64,000 nt of DNA from Bacilli bacterium (GCA_035326105.1 DAOKYO010000002.1:558001-622000), one strand, 5' to 3'. Counted from the stretch's first letter, positions 1-8,256 are shown. Numbers and translations: made by a program. Notes: generated from the sequence alone by a model not told the origin.

Positions 1-1
1 G

Positions 2-74
2 TGGGTACTGAGGGGATCGAACCCCCGACCTTCTGTACGTCAAACAGATGCTCTCCCAGCTGAGCTAAATACCC
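2..74 (-). tRNA. tRNA-Val (GAC)
   Basis: The minus strand folds as a full cloverleaf. The acceptor stem is GGGTATT with AGTACCC, the D-stem GCTC/GAGC, the anticodon stem TCTGT/ACAGA with loop TTGACGT (anticodon GAC), and the T-arm carries TTCGATC. The discriminator is A at position 2. Base 1 would be the first C of an encoded CCA, but the window ends there. Confidence 0.95.
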
Positions 75-232
75 ATTGCAACTGGCTTGCGTTAGTAATT
101 ATATATATTAATATAGCGCATTGCAAGGATATTTTTGCCAAAGGGATAAAAAGTAAATCTAGGTTATTTAAATAAAGCAATTGAATAAAAATTCCAATGA
201 TATTAATCAACGAAATTTAGAATTTAACTATT

Positions 233-1162
233 TTAAAGTTCGATTTTGGCTATCGTTTCCTTAAGCACCTGGCGACTTTCGGCAAGTTTCAAACTTTCTT
301 CATCGTTCATCTTTGGCACTAGGTTCATAATTTTCCCATTTTTACCAACAACAGTCGGTACGGAATAATAGGCCGATCCCGTTTCATCCAGCGTGGAAAC
401 CGACAATACTGAATTCTCATCGCGCAATATCGCTTCAACAATTCTTCTTACCGCTAGCGCAATCGCATAATTTGTGTATCCTTTTTTCTCAATAATCCGA
501 TAAGCATACTCTCGAACCTGTTTTGAAATGCGCTCCTCCAAACTCGCAAGATTAATATTGTGTTCTTGGCAATAATCTGCCAACTTCATGCTGCCAATTA
601 GGGCCGCTGACCAATTGGGAAATTCGCTATCTCCGTGTTCTCCGACAATATGGGCATGGACATTGCGGGCATCGAGATCAAATTCCTTAGCCAAAGCAAA
701 GCGCAAACGCGATGAATCAAGAACCGTTCCGCTTCCAAGCACCCGGTTGGCTGGGAGCCCGCTCAATTTGTAGGCAACAAACGATAAAACATCGACCGGG
801 TTAGAGACGACTAGTATAATTGCTTCCGGAGCATATTTAACCACTTGTGGAACAATAGATTTAAATATTGCCGCATTTTTATTGATTAAATCTAATCTTG
901 TTTCACCCGGCTTTTGAGCGGCACCAGCCGTTATAATGACAATATCACTGTTAGTAAGATCAGGATAATCTCCTGCTTTCATATCAACTGATTTGACGAA
1001 GGCCGCTCCGTGGGAAATATCCATTATTTCTCCTTCGGCCTTTTCCTTATTCATATCAACAAGAACAATATCACTGGCTAGCCCTGAATCCATAATGGCA
1101 AAGGTGATGGCACTACCGACAAATCCCGCCCCAATGATGCTTACCTTATTTCCTTTTCGCAT
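233..1162 (-). CDS. ldh: L-lactate dehydrogenase
   Basis: This 309-residue protein reduces pyruvate to L-lactate with NADH in the cytoplasm, regenerating NAD+ in fermentation. The N-terminal Rossmann motif GAGFVGSAI sits at about residues 11-19. The substrate arginine is in the loop QKPGETRLDL, SNPVDV is conserved, and the catalytic His lies in GEHGDSEF. The length matches the family. The start ATG follows GGAGGAAAT. LDH and malate dehydrogenase share this fold; the HGDSEFPNWS region and overall length favour LDH. It is a single gene with its own leader, flanked by tRNA genes. Confidence 0.95.
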   Translation of the reverse strand: MRKGNKVSIIGAGFVGSAITFAIMDSGLASDIVLVDMNKEKAEGEIMDISHGAAFVKSVDMKAGDYPDLTNSDIVIITAGAAQKPGETRLDLINKNAAIFKSIVPQVVKYAPEAIILVVSNPVDVLSFVAYKLSGLPANRVLGSGTVLDSSRLRFALAKEFDLDARNVHAHIVGEHGDSEFPNWSAALIGSMKLADYCQEHNINLASLEERISKQVREYAYRIIEKKGYTNYAIALAVRRIVEAILRDENSVLSVSTLDETGSAYYSVPTVVGKNGKIMNLVPKMNDEESLKLAESRQVLKETIAKIEL

Positions 1163-1174
1163 ATTTCCTCCTTA

Positions 1175-1192
1175 TTCATTATTTATAATGAA
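1175..1192. promoter_or_regulatory. 18-bp palindrome in the ldh leader
   Basis: TTCATTAT-TT-ATAATGAA is a perfect inverted repeat immediately upstream of the ldh Shine-Dalgarno sequence. A TATAAT box lies just upstream of it on the minus strand (in the region 1195-1215), with only a weak -35. The repeat could be an operator or a 5'-UTR hairpin. It does not match the usual Rex site (TTGTGA-n6-TCACAA). Function is inferred from position only. Confidence 0.35.
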
Positions 1193-1263
1193 TACATTGT
1201 CATTATAGATGCGATAGTTAAATATGACTAACAATGTGCTTATGCCAAATATATTGACTAATA

Positions 1264-1288
1264 TAAAAAACCGCCCTTTTGGCGGTTC
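1264..1288 (-). terminator. rho-independent terminator of the tRNA-Leu/tRNA-Thr transcript
   Basis: On the minus strand AACCGCC, a short loop and GGCGGTT form a 7-bp stem followed by a run of T. It lies directly downstream of tRNA-Thr. Confidence 0.85.
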
Positions 1289-1298
1289 ACAAGACTAA

Positions 1299-1374
1299 TG
1301 GTGCCGACTAGAGGAATTGAACCCCCAACCTACTGATTACGATTCAGTTGCTCTACCGATTGAGCTAAGTCGGC
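1299..1374 (-). tRNA. tRNA-Thr (CGT), CCA encoded
   Basis: Cloverleaf on the minus strand: acceptor GCCGACT/AGTCGGC, anticodon stem ACTGA/TCAGT with loop ATCGTAA (anticodon CGT), T-arm TTCAATT, and a genomic CCA at 1299-1301. It is probably co-transcribed with the tRNA-Leu just upstream. Confidence 0.95.
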
Positions 1375-1380
1375 ATGATA

Positions 1381-1466
1381 TGGTGCCTCCGGCCGGAGTC
1401 GAACCGGCATGGCTGTTAACCGATGGATTTTGAGTCCATTGCGTCTACCAATTTCACCACGGAGGC
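1381..1466 (-). tRNA. tRNA-Leu (CAA), CCA encoded
   Basis: An 86-nt class II tRNA with a long variable arm. The acceptor is GCCTCCG/CGGAGGC, the anticodon loop CTCAAAA (anticodon CAA), the T-arm TTCGACT, and CCA is encoded at 1381-1383. It sits seven bases upstream of tRNA-Thr. Confidence 0.95.
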
Positions 1467-1566
1467 AGCGGAATTATTATATATAAAAAAAATCAATTAA
1501 ACAATTGAAAAAACATTCAATTACTCATTTGAGTGCTTATCAAAAGATTTTTTTGTGATTTTGCAT

Positions 1567-1896
1567 TTATTTATGCAAAGTTTCATCGAAAATTTTAATC
1601 ATTAATTCCCAAGGAATATTCTCACCAGTGCTTAATTTAAGCATTTTCTTGGGCGTCAATTTATAACCGCTTAATTCCTCTATGTGCTTTCTAATGCCAC
1701 TCGCTTCGATATTCACGTAGTTTGCAAAAGGAATCAGTCGAATAAAACAATCACCAAAGTAATAGGATGGTAGTCCCGCCCACATCTGTTCTTCCACCTG
1801 AGGCTCACACTTAAATATGAGTTTGCGAAGTTTCAAAAAAAGTTTTTGTGTATCCAATTCAAACTTGCTAAGTTTGTCTTCAATTTGATCAATCAT
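1567..1896 (-). CDS. DUF1801 (YdhG-like) protein
   Basis: A 109-residue soluble protein of the DUF1801/YdhG-like fold, a family with proposed but poorly defined roles. Visible hallmarks are the QMWAGLPSYYFGD segment (about residues 37-49), the following IRLIPFANYVNIEASG strand region, and a C-terminal helix-rich tail. No catalytic residues can be named. The start ATG is preceded by a GGAAGGAAAA sequence. It is a single gene between tRNA genes, and nothing in the context suggests a pathway. Confidence 0.7.
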   Translation of the reverse strand: MIDQIEDKLSKFELDTQKLFLKLRKLIFKCEPQVEEQMWAGLPSYYFGDCFIRLIPFANYVNIEASGIRKHIEELSGYKLTPKKMLKLSTGENIPWELMIKIFDETLHK

Positions 1897-2036
1897 TTTA
1901 TTTTTCCTTCCCTTTGTAAGGTTAGTTGATTTGAACTATATTAGCAACGTTTTAGAACAAAATATACCTAAATTTAAGAAGCTAAATCCGTGATAAAATG
2001 CATTACATTAACTTCTATTTTATGACTTTATGAATC

Positions 2037-2071
2037 AAATAAAAAAGTATGCTGATGGATAGCATACTTTA
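2037..2071 (-). terminator. rho-independent terminator of tRNA-Arg
   Basis: AAAGTATGCT and AGCATACTTT form a perfect 10-bp stem with a 7-nt loop at 2044-2070. On the minus strand this is followed by a T-rich tract. It lies ten bases downstream of the tRNA-Arg CCA end. Confidence 0.9.
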
Positions 2072-2080
2072 ATGTCTAAA

Positions 2081-2157
2081 TGGTGCGCCCGGCACGATTC
2101 GAACGTGTGACCCCAACCTTCGGAGGGTTGTACTCTATCCAACTGAGCTACGGGCGC
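2081..2157 (-). tRNA. tRNA-Arg (CCG), CCA encoded
   Basis: Cloverleaf on the minus strand: acceptor GCGCCCG/CGGGCGC, anticodon stem CAACC/GGTTG with loop CTCCGAA (anticodon CCG), T-arm TTCGAAT, CCA at 2081-2083. Confidence 0.95.
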
Positions 2158-2216
2158 ATGCGCTAGATAATAATAACACAACTAGAGTAAAGGTAAAGAT
2201 GAAATATTGTGATTGT

Positions 2217-3020
2217 TTATCCAAGAGCAACATCTAAAATCATCATGATAACGAAGCCTGCCATAACGCCAAATGTTCCGAGATGCTCGTATTTTTCAAT
2301 ATGGGCACCGGGAATCAATTCTTCCGCCACCACGAACATCATCGCTCCGGCCGCAAAAGAGAGGAGCCACGGCATCAATGCTGTAATCGATGAAGCTAAT
2401 AAAACGCCAATAATAGCAAAAATTGGTTCTACGATTCCGCTGAGAGCGCCCATTAAAAATGCTTTCTTACGACTCTTGAGAACATCCGCCATCGGTAAAG
2501 ATACCGAGGCCCCCTCTGGGAAATTCTGAATGGAAATACCGATTGAAAGCGCGAGCGCTCCTAAAACAGTTACTGAAGGGTTGGGGTTATCCTTCATTGC
2601 TAAAGCCACGCCAAAAGCAAAACCAACCGACAATCCTTCAGGAATATTATGGATGGTCATCGCCAAGAAAAGTTTCCATGACCGCTTTAAATTTTTTGTG
2701 GAGATTCCTTCTTCTTCATTGGTGGCACTATGAAAATGCGGAATAACTCTATCCATCAAAAGAAGAAACAATCCTCCGAGAATAAATCCCCCAGCCGCCG
2801 GAACAAAGGACCATTGACCCCAGGCACTGCTTTGCTCAATGGCGGGATTAAGAAGTGACCATATCGAGGCGGCAATCATAACTCCGGCCGCAAAGCCAAG
2901 AAAAATGGTGTCGAGTTTAGGGGGAATTCGGTTTTTAAAAAAGAAAATCATCGCCGCCCCTAGAGGGGTTGACAAGGCTAAAACAACAATACCTATAATT
3001 GTAATCGTGTAATCATTCAT
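2217..3020 (-). CDS. ZIP-family divalent metal transporter
   Basis: A 267-residue integral membrane protein with about eight hydrophobic segments. ZIP proteins move zinc or other divalent metals into the cytoplasm. The two metal-binding helices are visible as HNIPEGLSVG (about residues 123-132) and NFPEGASVS (about 165-173), the ZIP TM4/TM5 signatures, here with Asn for the His of the second. A short His-containing stretch (IPHFHS) lies in the TM3-TM4 loop, as in ZupT/GufA-type members. It is followed five bases later by the thioesterase gene end, so the two genes may be co-transcribed from the promoter at 3.7 kb. Substrate specificity cannot be read. Confidence 0.88.
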   Translation of the reverse strand: MNDYTITIIGIVVLALSTPLGAAMIFFFKNRIPPKLDTIFLGFAAGVMIAASIWSLLNPAIEQSSAWGQWSFVPAAGGFILGGLFLLLMDRVIPHFHSATNEEEGISTKNLKRSWKLFLAMTIHNIPEGLSVGFAFGVALAMKDNPNPSVTVLGALALSIGISIQNFPEGASVSLPMADVLKSRKKAFLMGALSGIVEPIFAIIGVLLASSITALMPWLLSFAAGAMMFVVAEELIPGAHIEKYEHLGTFGVMAGFVIMMILDVALG

Positions 3021-3025
3021 ATTAT

Positions 3026-3574
3026 CTACTTCACTTTCTGATAATGAATTTCGGCCCGCGTAGAAATCTTGCCATCGTGATAGCCTTCAACCAATGCGAC
3101 CTTTTCCCCGACAGATTTAAAAAAGGATAGTTTTCCTTGATATCTCGTCTCGTGCAAATAGTCAATTTGATACTCTTTAAGAATGACGTCCGGACTTGGT
3201 TTAAGAAAATTACTGATGGCCAAACAATACTTGGTGTTATTCATATGAAGATTATGATCGATATCTCCATATTCCACAGCATAAGTATACTCTTCGCCCT
3301 TATTCGATAAAGCAAAATCATCGAGCTTATCTATCTTTCCCTCCAAAACCATATCGTCATAGAATTCTTTATCTTCTCCATAGGAAACACACGATCCTCT
3401 TTGAATCATATTATTTCGACTGTCGATAATCACCCATTGGCTAATCGCCTCAATTAATAAGGTTCCATCTGGTCTTCTTAGGCGATAGCATCTTAAAAAG
3501 TCCGCCCGTCCAGCCGGTAAGGGCCACGTTTCAACAATCAATTCATCCAGATTGGTGATATCATTTTTGACCAC
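3026..3574 (-). CDS. Acyl-ACP thioesterase family protein, N-terminally short
   Basis: It matches bacterial acyl-ACP thioesterases (double hotdog, release of fatty acids from acyl carrier protein). ETWPLPAGRADFLRCYRL is the end of the first hotdog with its linker, and DIDHNLHMNNTKY (about residues 104-116) is the second-hotdog signature with the Asn/His active-site region. At 182 residues it is much shorter than the roughly 240-250 usual; about 50 N-terminal residues are absent. The GTG start shown is the only start downstream of an in-frame TAA, and no N-terminus is recognisable in the other frames. A strong promoter precedes it, so it may be transcribed although the enzyme looks incomplete. 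Confidence 0.7.
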   Translation of the reverse strand: MVKNDITNLDELIVETWPLPAGRADFLRCYRLRRPDGTLLIEAISQWVIIDSRNNMIQRGSCVSYGEDKEFYDDMVLEGKIDKLDDFALSNKGEEYTYAVEYGDIDHNLHMNNTKYCLAISNFLKPSPDVILKEYQIDYLHETRYQGKLSFFKSVGEKVALVEGYHDGKISTRAEIHYQKVK

Positions 3575-3688
3575 GAGTTTTAGCCGTATGGTAGTAGTTT
3601 ATCAGGCACCACAACGCCTGTAAATGTGCCATTTTTGGCATAGTATATTTTTCTTTACACCAAGCCACGTAAAACTCTATTACCCTTC

Positions 3689-3716
3689 ATTATATTGCTA
3701 TGTTAATGAGTGACAA
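3689..3716 (-). promoter_or_regulatory. near-consensus sigma-A promoter
   Basis: On the minus strand TTGTCA (3711-3716), a 16-bp spacer and TATAAT (3689-3694). Transcription would start near 3682, leaving a leader of about 108 nt before the thioesterase GTG. The leader contains a GGCAC/GTGCC inverted repeat. It marks the boundary between the AT-rich left end and the cofactor cluster. Confidence 0.75.
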
Positions 3717-3783
3717 GTCAAGGATTGTTAAGAGAAGGTGCTGACATTCGCCCTGCTGTCACAGCCCAATCAAAACTTCAGAA

Positions 3784-4275
3784 TTATAGAAACTTCATTG
3801 TGCTGAAATCCAAGTCTCCATTTGCTTTTACCAAGGCTTCAATAGCGTGGACATAGTCCACTTTGCCGACAAACATATGATGCGAACCGGTGACGAGGGA
3901 ATCAACGATCGTACATTCAATATTGACAGGACAATCCTCGAGTATGGGTGCATTGATTTTTATCGCTTCCCCTATTTTGGCTCCGATTGCCTTAAGCTTA
4001 TCCTCATCTCTGCCACTATGGGATCCAAGATAGTCAAACAACTCTTTGTTGTCTTTACCCACAAGATTGACAACGAAGCACCCTGATTCCTTGATCAACT
4101 TATAAGAATAACGGGAAGGGACAATCCCCACCATCACCATTGGCGGATCATAACTGCAATTGCAGCAGTAGCCGACCGCCAGAGCATTGTTTTCTCCATT
4201 CAATCCTCTGCACGAAACGAGGACCTTGGTTGTTGGCTGGAGGCAAGACCTGAAATTAGATGCTTTTTTTGTCAT
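3784..4275 (-). CDS. Flavin reductase-like (FMN-binding split-barrel) protein
   Basis: A 163-residue cytoplasmic protein of the flavin reductase-like domain family, which binds FMN and often passes electrons to partner proteins. Typical segments are NALAVGYCCNCSYDPPMVMVGI (here split as NALAVGYCC and DPPMVMVGI, about residues 30-53), RYSYKLIKESGCFVVNL and DYLGSHSGRDEDK. The length is normal for single-domain members. It is the last gene of the minus-strand run that begins at 13.8 kb and lies 15 bases after the CGGC gene, so a redox partner role in that cluster is likely but inferred. Confidence 0.85.
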   Translation of the reverse strand: MTKKASNFRSCLQPTTKVLVSCRGLNGENNALAVGYCCNCSYDPPMVMVGIVPSRYSYKLIKESGCFVVNLVGKDNKELFDYLGSHSGRDEDKLKAIGAKIGEAIKINAPILEDCPVNIECTIVDSLVTGSHHMFVGKVDYVHAIEALVKANGDLDFSTMKFL

Positions 4276-4290
4276 TGTGTTTTCCTTTCA

Positions 4291-4734
4291 CTAATCGTAG
4301 GCTTTCATGACCGGCTCAGAGTCACGAAAGAGTTCAGGTGCAACGCTATCCATTTTGGCTTCATCCCAAAAAGGCAGGTTTCTATGCGCGACAGCATACT
4401 TCATAGGGATCGGATGTGTTCCCACGACAACCTTTATTTGGTGCTTTGATTCAATCAAAGCTTTGAATGCAATGATATAGGGGCAAGGTGGGTATCCTAC
4501 CACGAGTCCGGTTGCAAGATGAATGGCTTCCGCTCCATTTTTGATCATCTCTTCCGGGACGTATTCAATATTTCCTCCCGGGCAACCACCGCAAAAGGAA
4601 TACCCAACCAACTCGACTTCTTCTTCAGGAGAATATATCGAAAATCCGCCTACCCTTTCCCTTAACGCTCTCAAGCATTTCCCACCACCGCAGCTTTGGT
4701 ATCGTGCGCATATGATAATCCCTATCTTTCTCAT
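4291..4734 (-). CDS. CGGC domain protein
   Basis: A 147-residue protein of the CGGC-domain family, believed to bind metal through conserved Cys and His; its biochemical role is not established. Visible residues are RYQSCGGGKCLRAL (about 12-25), the name-giving FCGGCPGGN (about 47-55), and GYPPCPY/GTHPIPMKY in the second half. The start ATG is followed by the IGIIICARYQSC strand typical of the family. It lies in a tight operon with the flavin reductase-like gene. Confidence 0.8.
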   Translation of the reverse strand: MRKIGIIICARYQSCGGGKCLRALRERVGGFSIYSPEEEVELVGYSFCGGCPGGNIEYVPEEMIKNGAEAIHLATGLVVGYPPCPYIIAFKALIESKHQIKVVVGTHPIPMKYAVAHRNLPFWDEAKMDSVAPELFRDSEPVMKAYD

Positions 4735-4800
4735 GTTGTCCCTTTCAATGTAAGTATGATGGTTTATAATGAAGGTCGGAATGCATATTGCATTGCAGTG

Positions 4801-5238
4801 TCAATACTCATTTTTTACGCTGAACCGCAACGCTTCATACAGCGCGGGGAAGCGTGTTTCAATGCCGATCGGATGTAACTGACGGTCGGTCCATCCATGG
4901 TTTGTTTCACCGGTAGCGATCATGGCCCCTGTTTCTTTATGATACACATCATAATGAAACCCAACTCTGACATGTAAAAGACGATAAATAAAAGTTTGAA
5001 TTACAAGAGAATCCTCAAACCTGGCCGGCTTTATGAATTTGCATTTCATATCCGTAAGCGGTAAAAGAATTCCGTTGCTTTCAATTTCGGAATAAGGAAA
5101 CCCAATCTGTCTGAAGAAATCCGTTCTGCCGATTTCGAACCACACCGGATAATTGGAGTGATGGGCAATTCCCATTTGATCCGTTTCAGCATACCTTATC
5201 GTTATTGCAGTCTCAATTTTGGGCATCAGCTCACTCAT
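4801..5238 (-). CDS. YbgC/FadM-type acyl-CoA thioesterase
   Basis: A 145-residue single hotdog protein expected to hydrolyse acyl-CoA thioesters. The family signature RYAETDQMGIAHHSNYPVW is at about residues 13-31, with the catalytic Asp in ETDQMG. The start chosen is the ATG at 5238, which has GGGGGAAAAATC upstream; a longer in-frame start 14 codons earlier has no ribosome site. It overlaps the end of mrp by 8 bases, pointing to translational coupling. Why a thioesterase sits in an Fe-S cluster operon is not obvious. Confidence 0.88.
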   Translation of the reverse strand: MSELMPKIETAITIRYAETDQMGIAHHSNYPVWFEIGRTDFFRQIGFPYSEIESNGILLPLTDMKCKFIKPARFEDSLVIQTFIYRLLHVRVGFHYDVYHKETGAMIATGETNHGWTDRQLHPIGIETRFPALYEALRFSVKNEY

Positions 5239-6070
5239 GATTTTTCCCCCCAGCATGTAGGTTGCCCAATAATTCCTCAACTTCGCACAGATAGTTTTTT
5301 CGCATCATCTCAATCTCACCCTTGTCACATATAGCAGCAAGTTCCGGGTCAACCGGCACTTGGCCAAGTAAGGGAATTCCCATTTCTCGGGCAACCCTTG
5401 TTGCTTTGCTTTTTCCAAAGATATCAATATGATCACCACACTTTGGACAAACTGCATAGCTCATGTTTTCAACGAATCCCAGTACCGGGATATTCATGAC
5501 CTTTGCCATTCTATAGGCTTTCCTGACGATCAGCGAGACAAGATCCTGAGGAGAAGTGACAATGATAATACCGTTGAGGGGAATTGATTGAAATATAGTA
5601 AGAGGGACATCACCAGTACCCGGCGGCATATCGATCAGCAAATAATCTAAATTTCCCCAGACTACATCAGTCCAAAAGTGTTTGACCGTTTTTGCAATTA
5701 GAGGGCCACGCCAGATTACAGGGTCGTCTTTTCTATTGAGTAGCAGGTTTATTGACATCAGTTTAATATCGCTTTGTGTGCGGATAGGGAAAAGACCCTT
5801 TTCCCTATTATCCGGCTTAAGATCTTCTGCACCAAATATTTTCGGTATAGAAGGTCCTGTAATATCTGCATCCATGACACCGACCTGATATCCTTTTCGG
5901 CGCAGCATCACCGCTGTCATGGAAGTGATGAGCGATTTACCAACACCACCTTTACCGCTTACGACACCGATGACGTTCTTAATCGAATTAGGCTCGTGTT
6001 TGCTTTTCAGCAAACAGTCAGAACTTATTTTATAGCTTTCGCTATCATGTTTTTTATTTTCCTCAAGCAT
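5231..6070 (-). CDS. mrp: Mrp/NBP35-type Fe-S carrier ATPase
   Basis: A P-loop ATPase that binds and delivers [4Fe-4S] clusters to apo-proteins. The deviant Walker A GKGGVGKS lies about 40 residues from the start, followed by DADITGPSIP, DMPPGTGDVPLT and the C-terminal metal-binding CPKCG followed by DHIDIFG. The chosen start (MLEENKK) overlaps the NifU-like gene by 8 bases; the frame continues 40 codons further upstream through that gene, but the extension does not resemble the family. Its position directly after a NifU scaffold gene supports a cluster-transfer role. Confidence 0.92.
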   Translation of the reverse strand: MLEENKKHDSESYKISSDCLLKSKHEPNSIKNVIGVVSGKGGVGKSLITSMTAVMLRRKGYQVGVMDADITGPSIPKIFGAEDLKPDNREKGLFPIRTQSDIKLMSINLLLNRKDDPVIWRGPLIAKTVKHFWTDVVWGNLDYLLIDMPPGTGDVPLTIFQSIPLNGIIIVTSPQDLVSLIVRKAYRMAKVMNIPVLGFVENMSYAVCPKCGDHIDIFGKSKATRVAREMGIPLLGQVPVDPELAAICDKGEIEMMRKNYLCEVEELLGNLHAGGKNHE

Positions 6071-6470
6071 TCTCGCGCCTCCAACCATCATGTTCTTCAT
6101 TCTGCCTATAATTGTCAATCGCTTTCTTGAGCGCCTCAGGGCCAAGCAAAGAACAATGAAGCTTATGATCGGGTAATCCTCCCATAGCATCAGTAATATT
6201 TTCTTCTGTAATTTGATATGCTTCCTCTAAGGTTTTTCCTTTGGCAAGTACTGTTGTCATACTACTTGTTGCAATCGCCGCTACACAGCCATGGACTAAA
6301 AAGCTGATATCTGTAATCACATTATCGTTTACCTGGATATATATCGTTAATGCATCCCCACAACTGGGTTCACCAATGGCTCCAATACCGTTTGCATCAT
6401 CCATGCCGCCAATATTTCTTGGATTCATAAAATGGTCAAGCACAATATCGGAAAAGTCAAAGCATCCCAT
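6063..6470 (-). CDS. NifU-like iron-sulfur cluster scaffold
   Basis: A 135-residue IscU/NifU N-domain protein on which [Fe-S] clusters are assembled. All three cluster-ligand cysteines are present, in PSCGDA, VHGCVAAIATSSM and HCSLLGPEAL, as is the N-terminal DHFMNPRNIG motif. The start is the ATG at 6470 with GAGGACGAAACT upstream; a longer in-frame start at 6500 overlaps the radical SAM gene. It lies between that radical SAM gene and mrp, with a short overlap into mrp. Confidence 0.92.
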   Translation of the reverse strand: MGCFDFSDIVLDHFMNPRNIGGMDDANGIGAIGEPSCGDALTIYIQVNDNVITDISFLVHGCVAAIATSSMTTVLAKGKTLEEAYQITEENITDAMGGLPDHKLHCSLLGPEALKKAIDNYRQNEEHDGWRRENA

Positions 6471-6489
6471 ATAGTTTCGTCCTCTACTT

Positions 6490-7866
6490 CTATATTGCAT
6501 TTGTTACATTACATTCAGCTTTAAGCAAGTACTGAATCATGATGGCGCATTCAATTCGTTTCTTTTGCAGGACACAAGACATTTCATTGGGCATTGTCAG
6601 ATCTCCATTTGTAAACCAAGCATTGGCGTGGCAACCACCCGAACAAAAAAGTTTTGCCCAGCACTTGCTACAAGCCTTCTTGGCAAGAATGGTATTATTC
6701 TTAAATTTCCCTGCTAACTCTGTATTCTCGATGCCGTTAAACACATTCCCTAAAACAAACTCATCCTGCCCGACAAACTGATGACAGGGATAGATAATTC
6801 CATCCGGCGATACGGCTAAGTATTCAAAGCCTGCACCGCAGGATGTGATCCTCTTAAAAAGACACGGCCCATTATAAAGATCCAGATTGAAGTGATAAAA
6901 CCGGAATGGTTTCCCGTTTCGAATCCTTTCCAAATACTGCAATGCCAAGCGTTCATATTCCGAAAAGATCTCAGGGATGTCCGACTCCTTGATAAACATT
7001 GCATCACCAGACCCCACCACAGGTTCAACGGATATTTCCTTGAACCCGAGATCAGCCAAATGAAAGACATCATGGGAAAAGTCCTTGTTTTTCGTTGTAA
7101 AGGTACCTCTTACAAAATAACTTTTCCCGTTCCTTCCAGCCACCAGCTTCTGGGCAAGCGGGATAATATCATCATAGCTGCCTCTTCCATGCGCATCATG
7201 ACGAACTGCGTCATGGATTTCCTTCCGGCCGTCAATACTGATGACAACATTGTCCATATGTTCATTGATGAAATCAATGCGTTCATCATTCAGCAAGGTT
7301 GCGTTTGTCGTTATCGTAAAGTAGAAACGCTTGCCTGTATGATGTTCCAATTCCCTGCCATACGCAACGACAGCTTTTACAGTTTCAAAATTAAGCAGCG
7401 GCTCTCCACCAAAGAAATCTATCTCAATCGTATGTCTATGTCCGGATTGCTCAACAAGATAATCCGTGGCTTTCAACGCAACGTCCTCTGGCATCAATTT
7501 TCGACCGGTTTGATAATCTCCCTTGCTCGCAAAGCAATATTCGCACCGCAAATTGCAGTCATGCGAAACATGCAGGCAAAGAGCCTTGATTCCAGAATGT
7601 TCAGGCTTCAATGCCGCGGCGGCTTTGAGCTTGCTTTCAGGCGTGAACAGTGAACCCTCTTTGATCAACAGCTCTATTTCTGTGAAGGCATCAAGAATAT
7701 CCGCCTTTTTGTATTGATTGCATAATGACTTTACGACTTCGTCTACACAAGGCAGCTCCTGTTTATCCCGGATAATGTCAAACCCGACATCGTCCACAAC
7801 ATGAATGCTCCCGCTGTTTCCGTCGACCACAAAATTCAGATGGTTCATAGAAAACGTATGTATCAC
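6490..7866 (-). CDS. Radical SAM/SPASM enzyme of the SCIFF maturase (CteB-like) type
   Basis: A 458-residue radical SAM protein whose architecture and sequence match thioether-forming SCIFF peptide maturases. An N-terminal precursor-binding region starts MIHTFSMN (about residues 1-90). The radical SAM motif CNLRCEYCFA is near residue 105, DFFGGEP near 150, and VRGTFTTKNKDFSHDVFHLA is highly characteristic. A SPASM region supplies auxiliary-cluster Cys (SCGAGFEYLA, YPCHQF, CSKCWAKLFCSGGCHAN). The start is GTG with AAAGGAG seven to eight bases upstream. No SCIFF-like Cys-rich precursor is found next to it, so it could act on a distant peptide or a different substrate. Confidence 0.82.
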   Translation of the reverse strand: MIHTFSMNHLNFVVDGNSGSIHVVDDVGFDIIRDKQELPCVDEVVKSLCNQYKKADILDAFTEIELLIKEGSLFTPESKLKAAAALKPEHSGIKALCLHVSHDCNLRCEYCFASKGDYQTGRKLMPEDVALKATDYLVEQSGHRHTIEIDFFGGEPLLNFETVKAVVAYGRELEHHTGKRFYFTITTNATLLNDERIDFINEHMDNVVISIDGRKEIHDAVRHDAHGRGSYDDIIPLAQKLVAGRNGKSYFVRGTFTTKNKDFSHDVFHLADLGFKEISVEPVVGSGDAMFIKESDIPEIFSEYERLALQYLERIRNGKPFRFYHFNLDLYNGPCLFKRITSCGAGFEYLAVSPDGIIYPCHQFVGQDEFVLGNVFNGIENTELAGKFKNNTILAKKACSKCWAKLFCSGGCHANAWFTNGDLTMPNEMSCVLQKKRIECAIMIQYLLKAECNVTNAI

Positions 7867-7959
7867 GAAAGGTGCTCCTTTATTTGGCTGTTAAATATCC
7901 AACACGTCTCAAGCAACCTGTATAAAGTAATTCGCTTTAAGAAATTTCCCATTTTCCAT

Positions 7960-8157
7960 TTAACCATAAGGCAAGTACAATGCAATTTCCTTCTGCCGAT
8001 CGCTTCCAATGATAGCTGCGTTAGGGTAATAAACAGCTGGGTGCCCGTTATCAAACAGCATCTTGATTTTGTTATGACCTAAATTAAAAGAATGTCCATG
8101 CTCAGCAAGAATACTTTCGTTATTTACAAAATCGTCTGTCGCAATCGAAACCATCAA
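7960..8157 (-). pseudogene. Remnant of an MBL-fold hydrolase
   Basis: This 65-residue frame (VNNESILAEHGHSFNL, then KIKMLFDNGH) resembles the extreme N-terminus of small metallo-beta-lactamase-fold hydrolases, in which a DN..L.AEHGLS.. segment is followed by ..ILFDTG. It stops after 65 codons with no HxHxDH motif. The following sequence up to the radical SAM gene is non-coding or frameshifted. It is probably a decayed gene inside the cofactor operon. Confidence 0.45.
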
Positions 8158-8182
8158 TCATACATCAACACTTTTCTGCGCA

Positions 8183-8202
8183 TTATGAACATAAGACCAT
8201 AA
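8183..8202. promoter_or_regulatory. Weak copy of the cluster's 20-bp palindromic operator
   Basis: TTATGAACATAAGACCATAA agrees at most positions with the consensus TTATGRGCATATGYCAATAA seen at 13.9 and 15.5-15.8 kb. It lies in the gap between the DUF134 gene end and the downstream genes. No good -35/-10 pair coincides with it, unlike the other copies. Confidence 0.35.
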
Positions 8203-8256
8203 CTATGGTATCATTCTGATGAGCCTATGTCAATCATGATTCCGTATGCCTGATGA

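Noticed and set aside
6892..7653. 253-codon plus-strand frame inside the radical SAM gene
   Set aside because: Antisense to a gene with full family motifs; no promoter or ribosome site.
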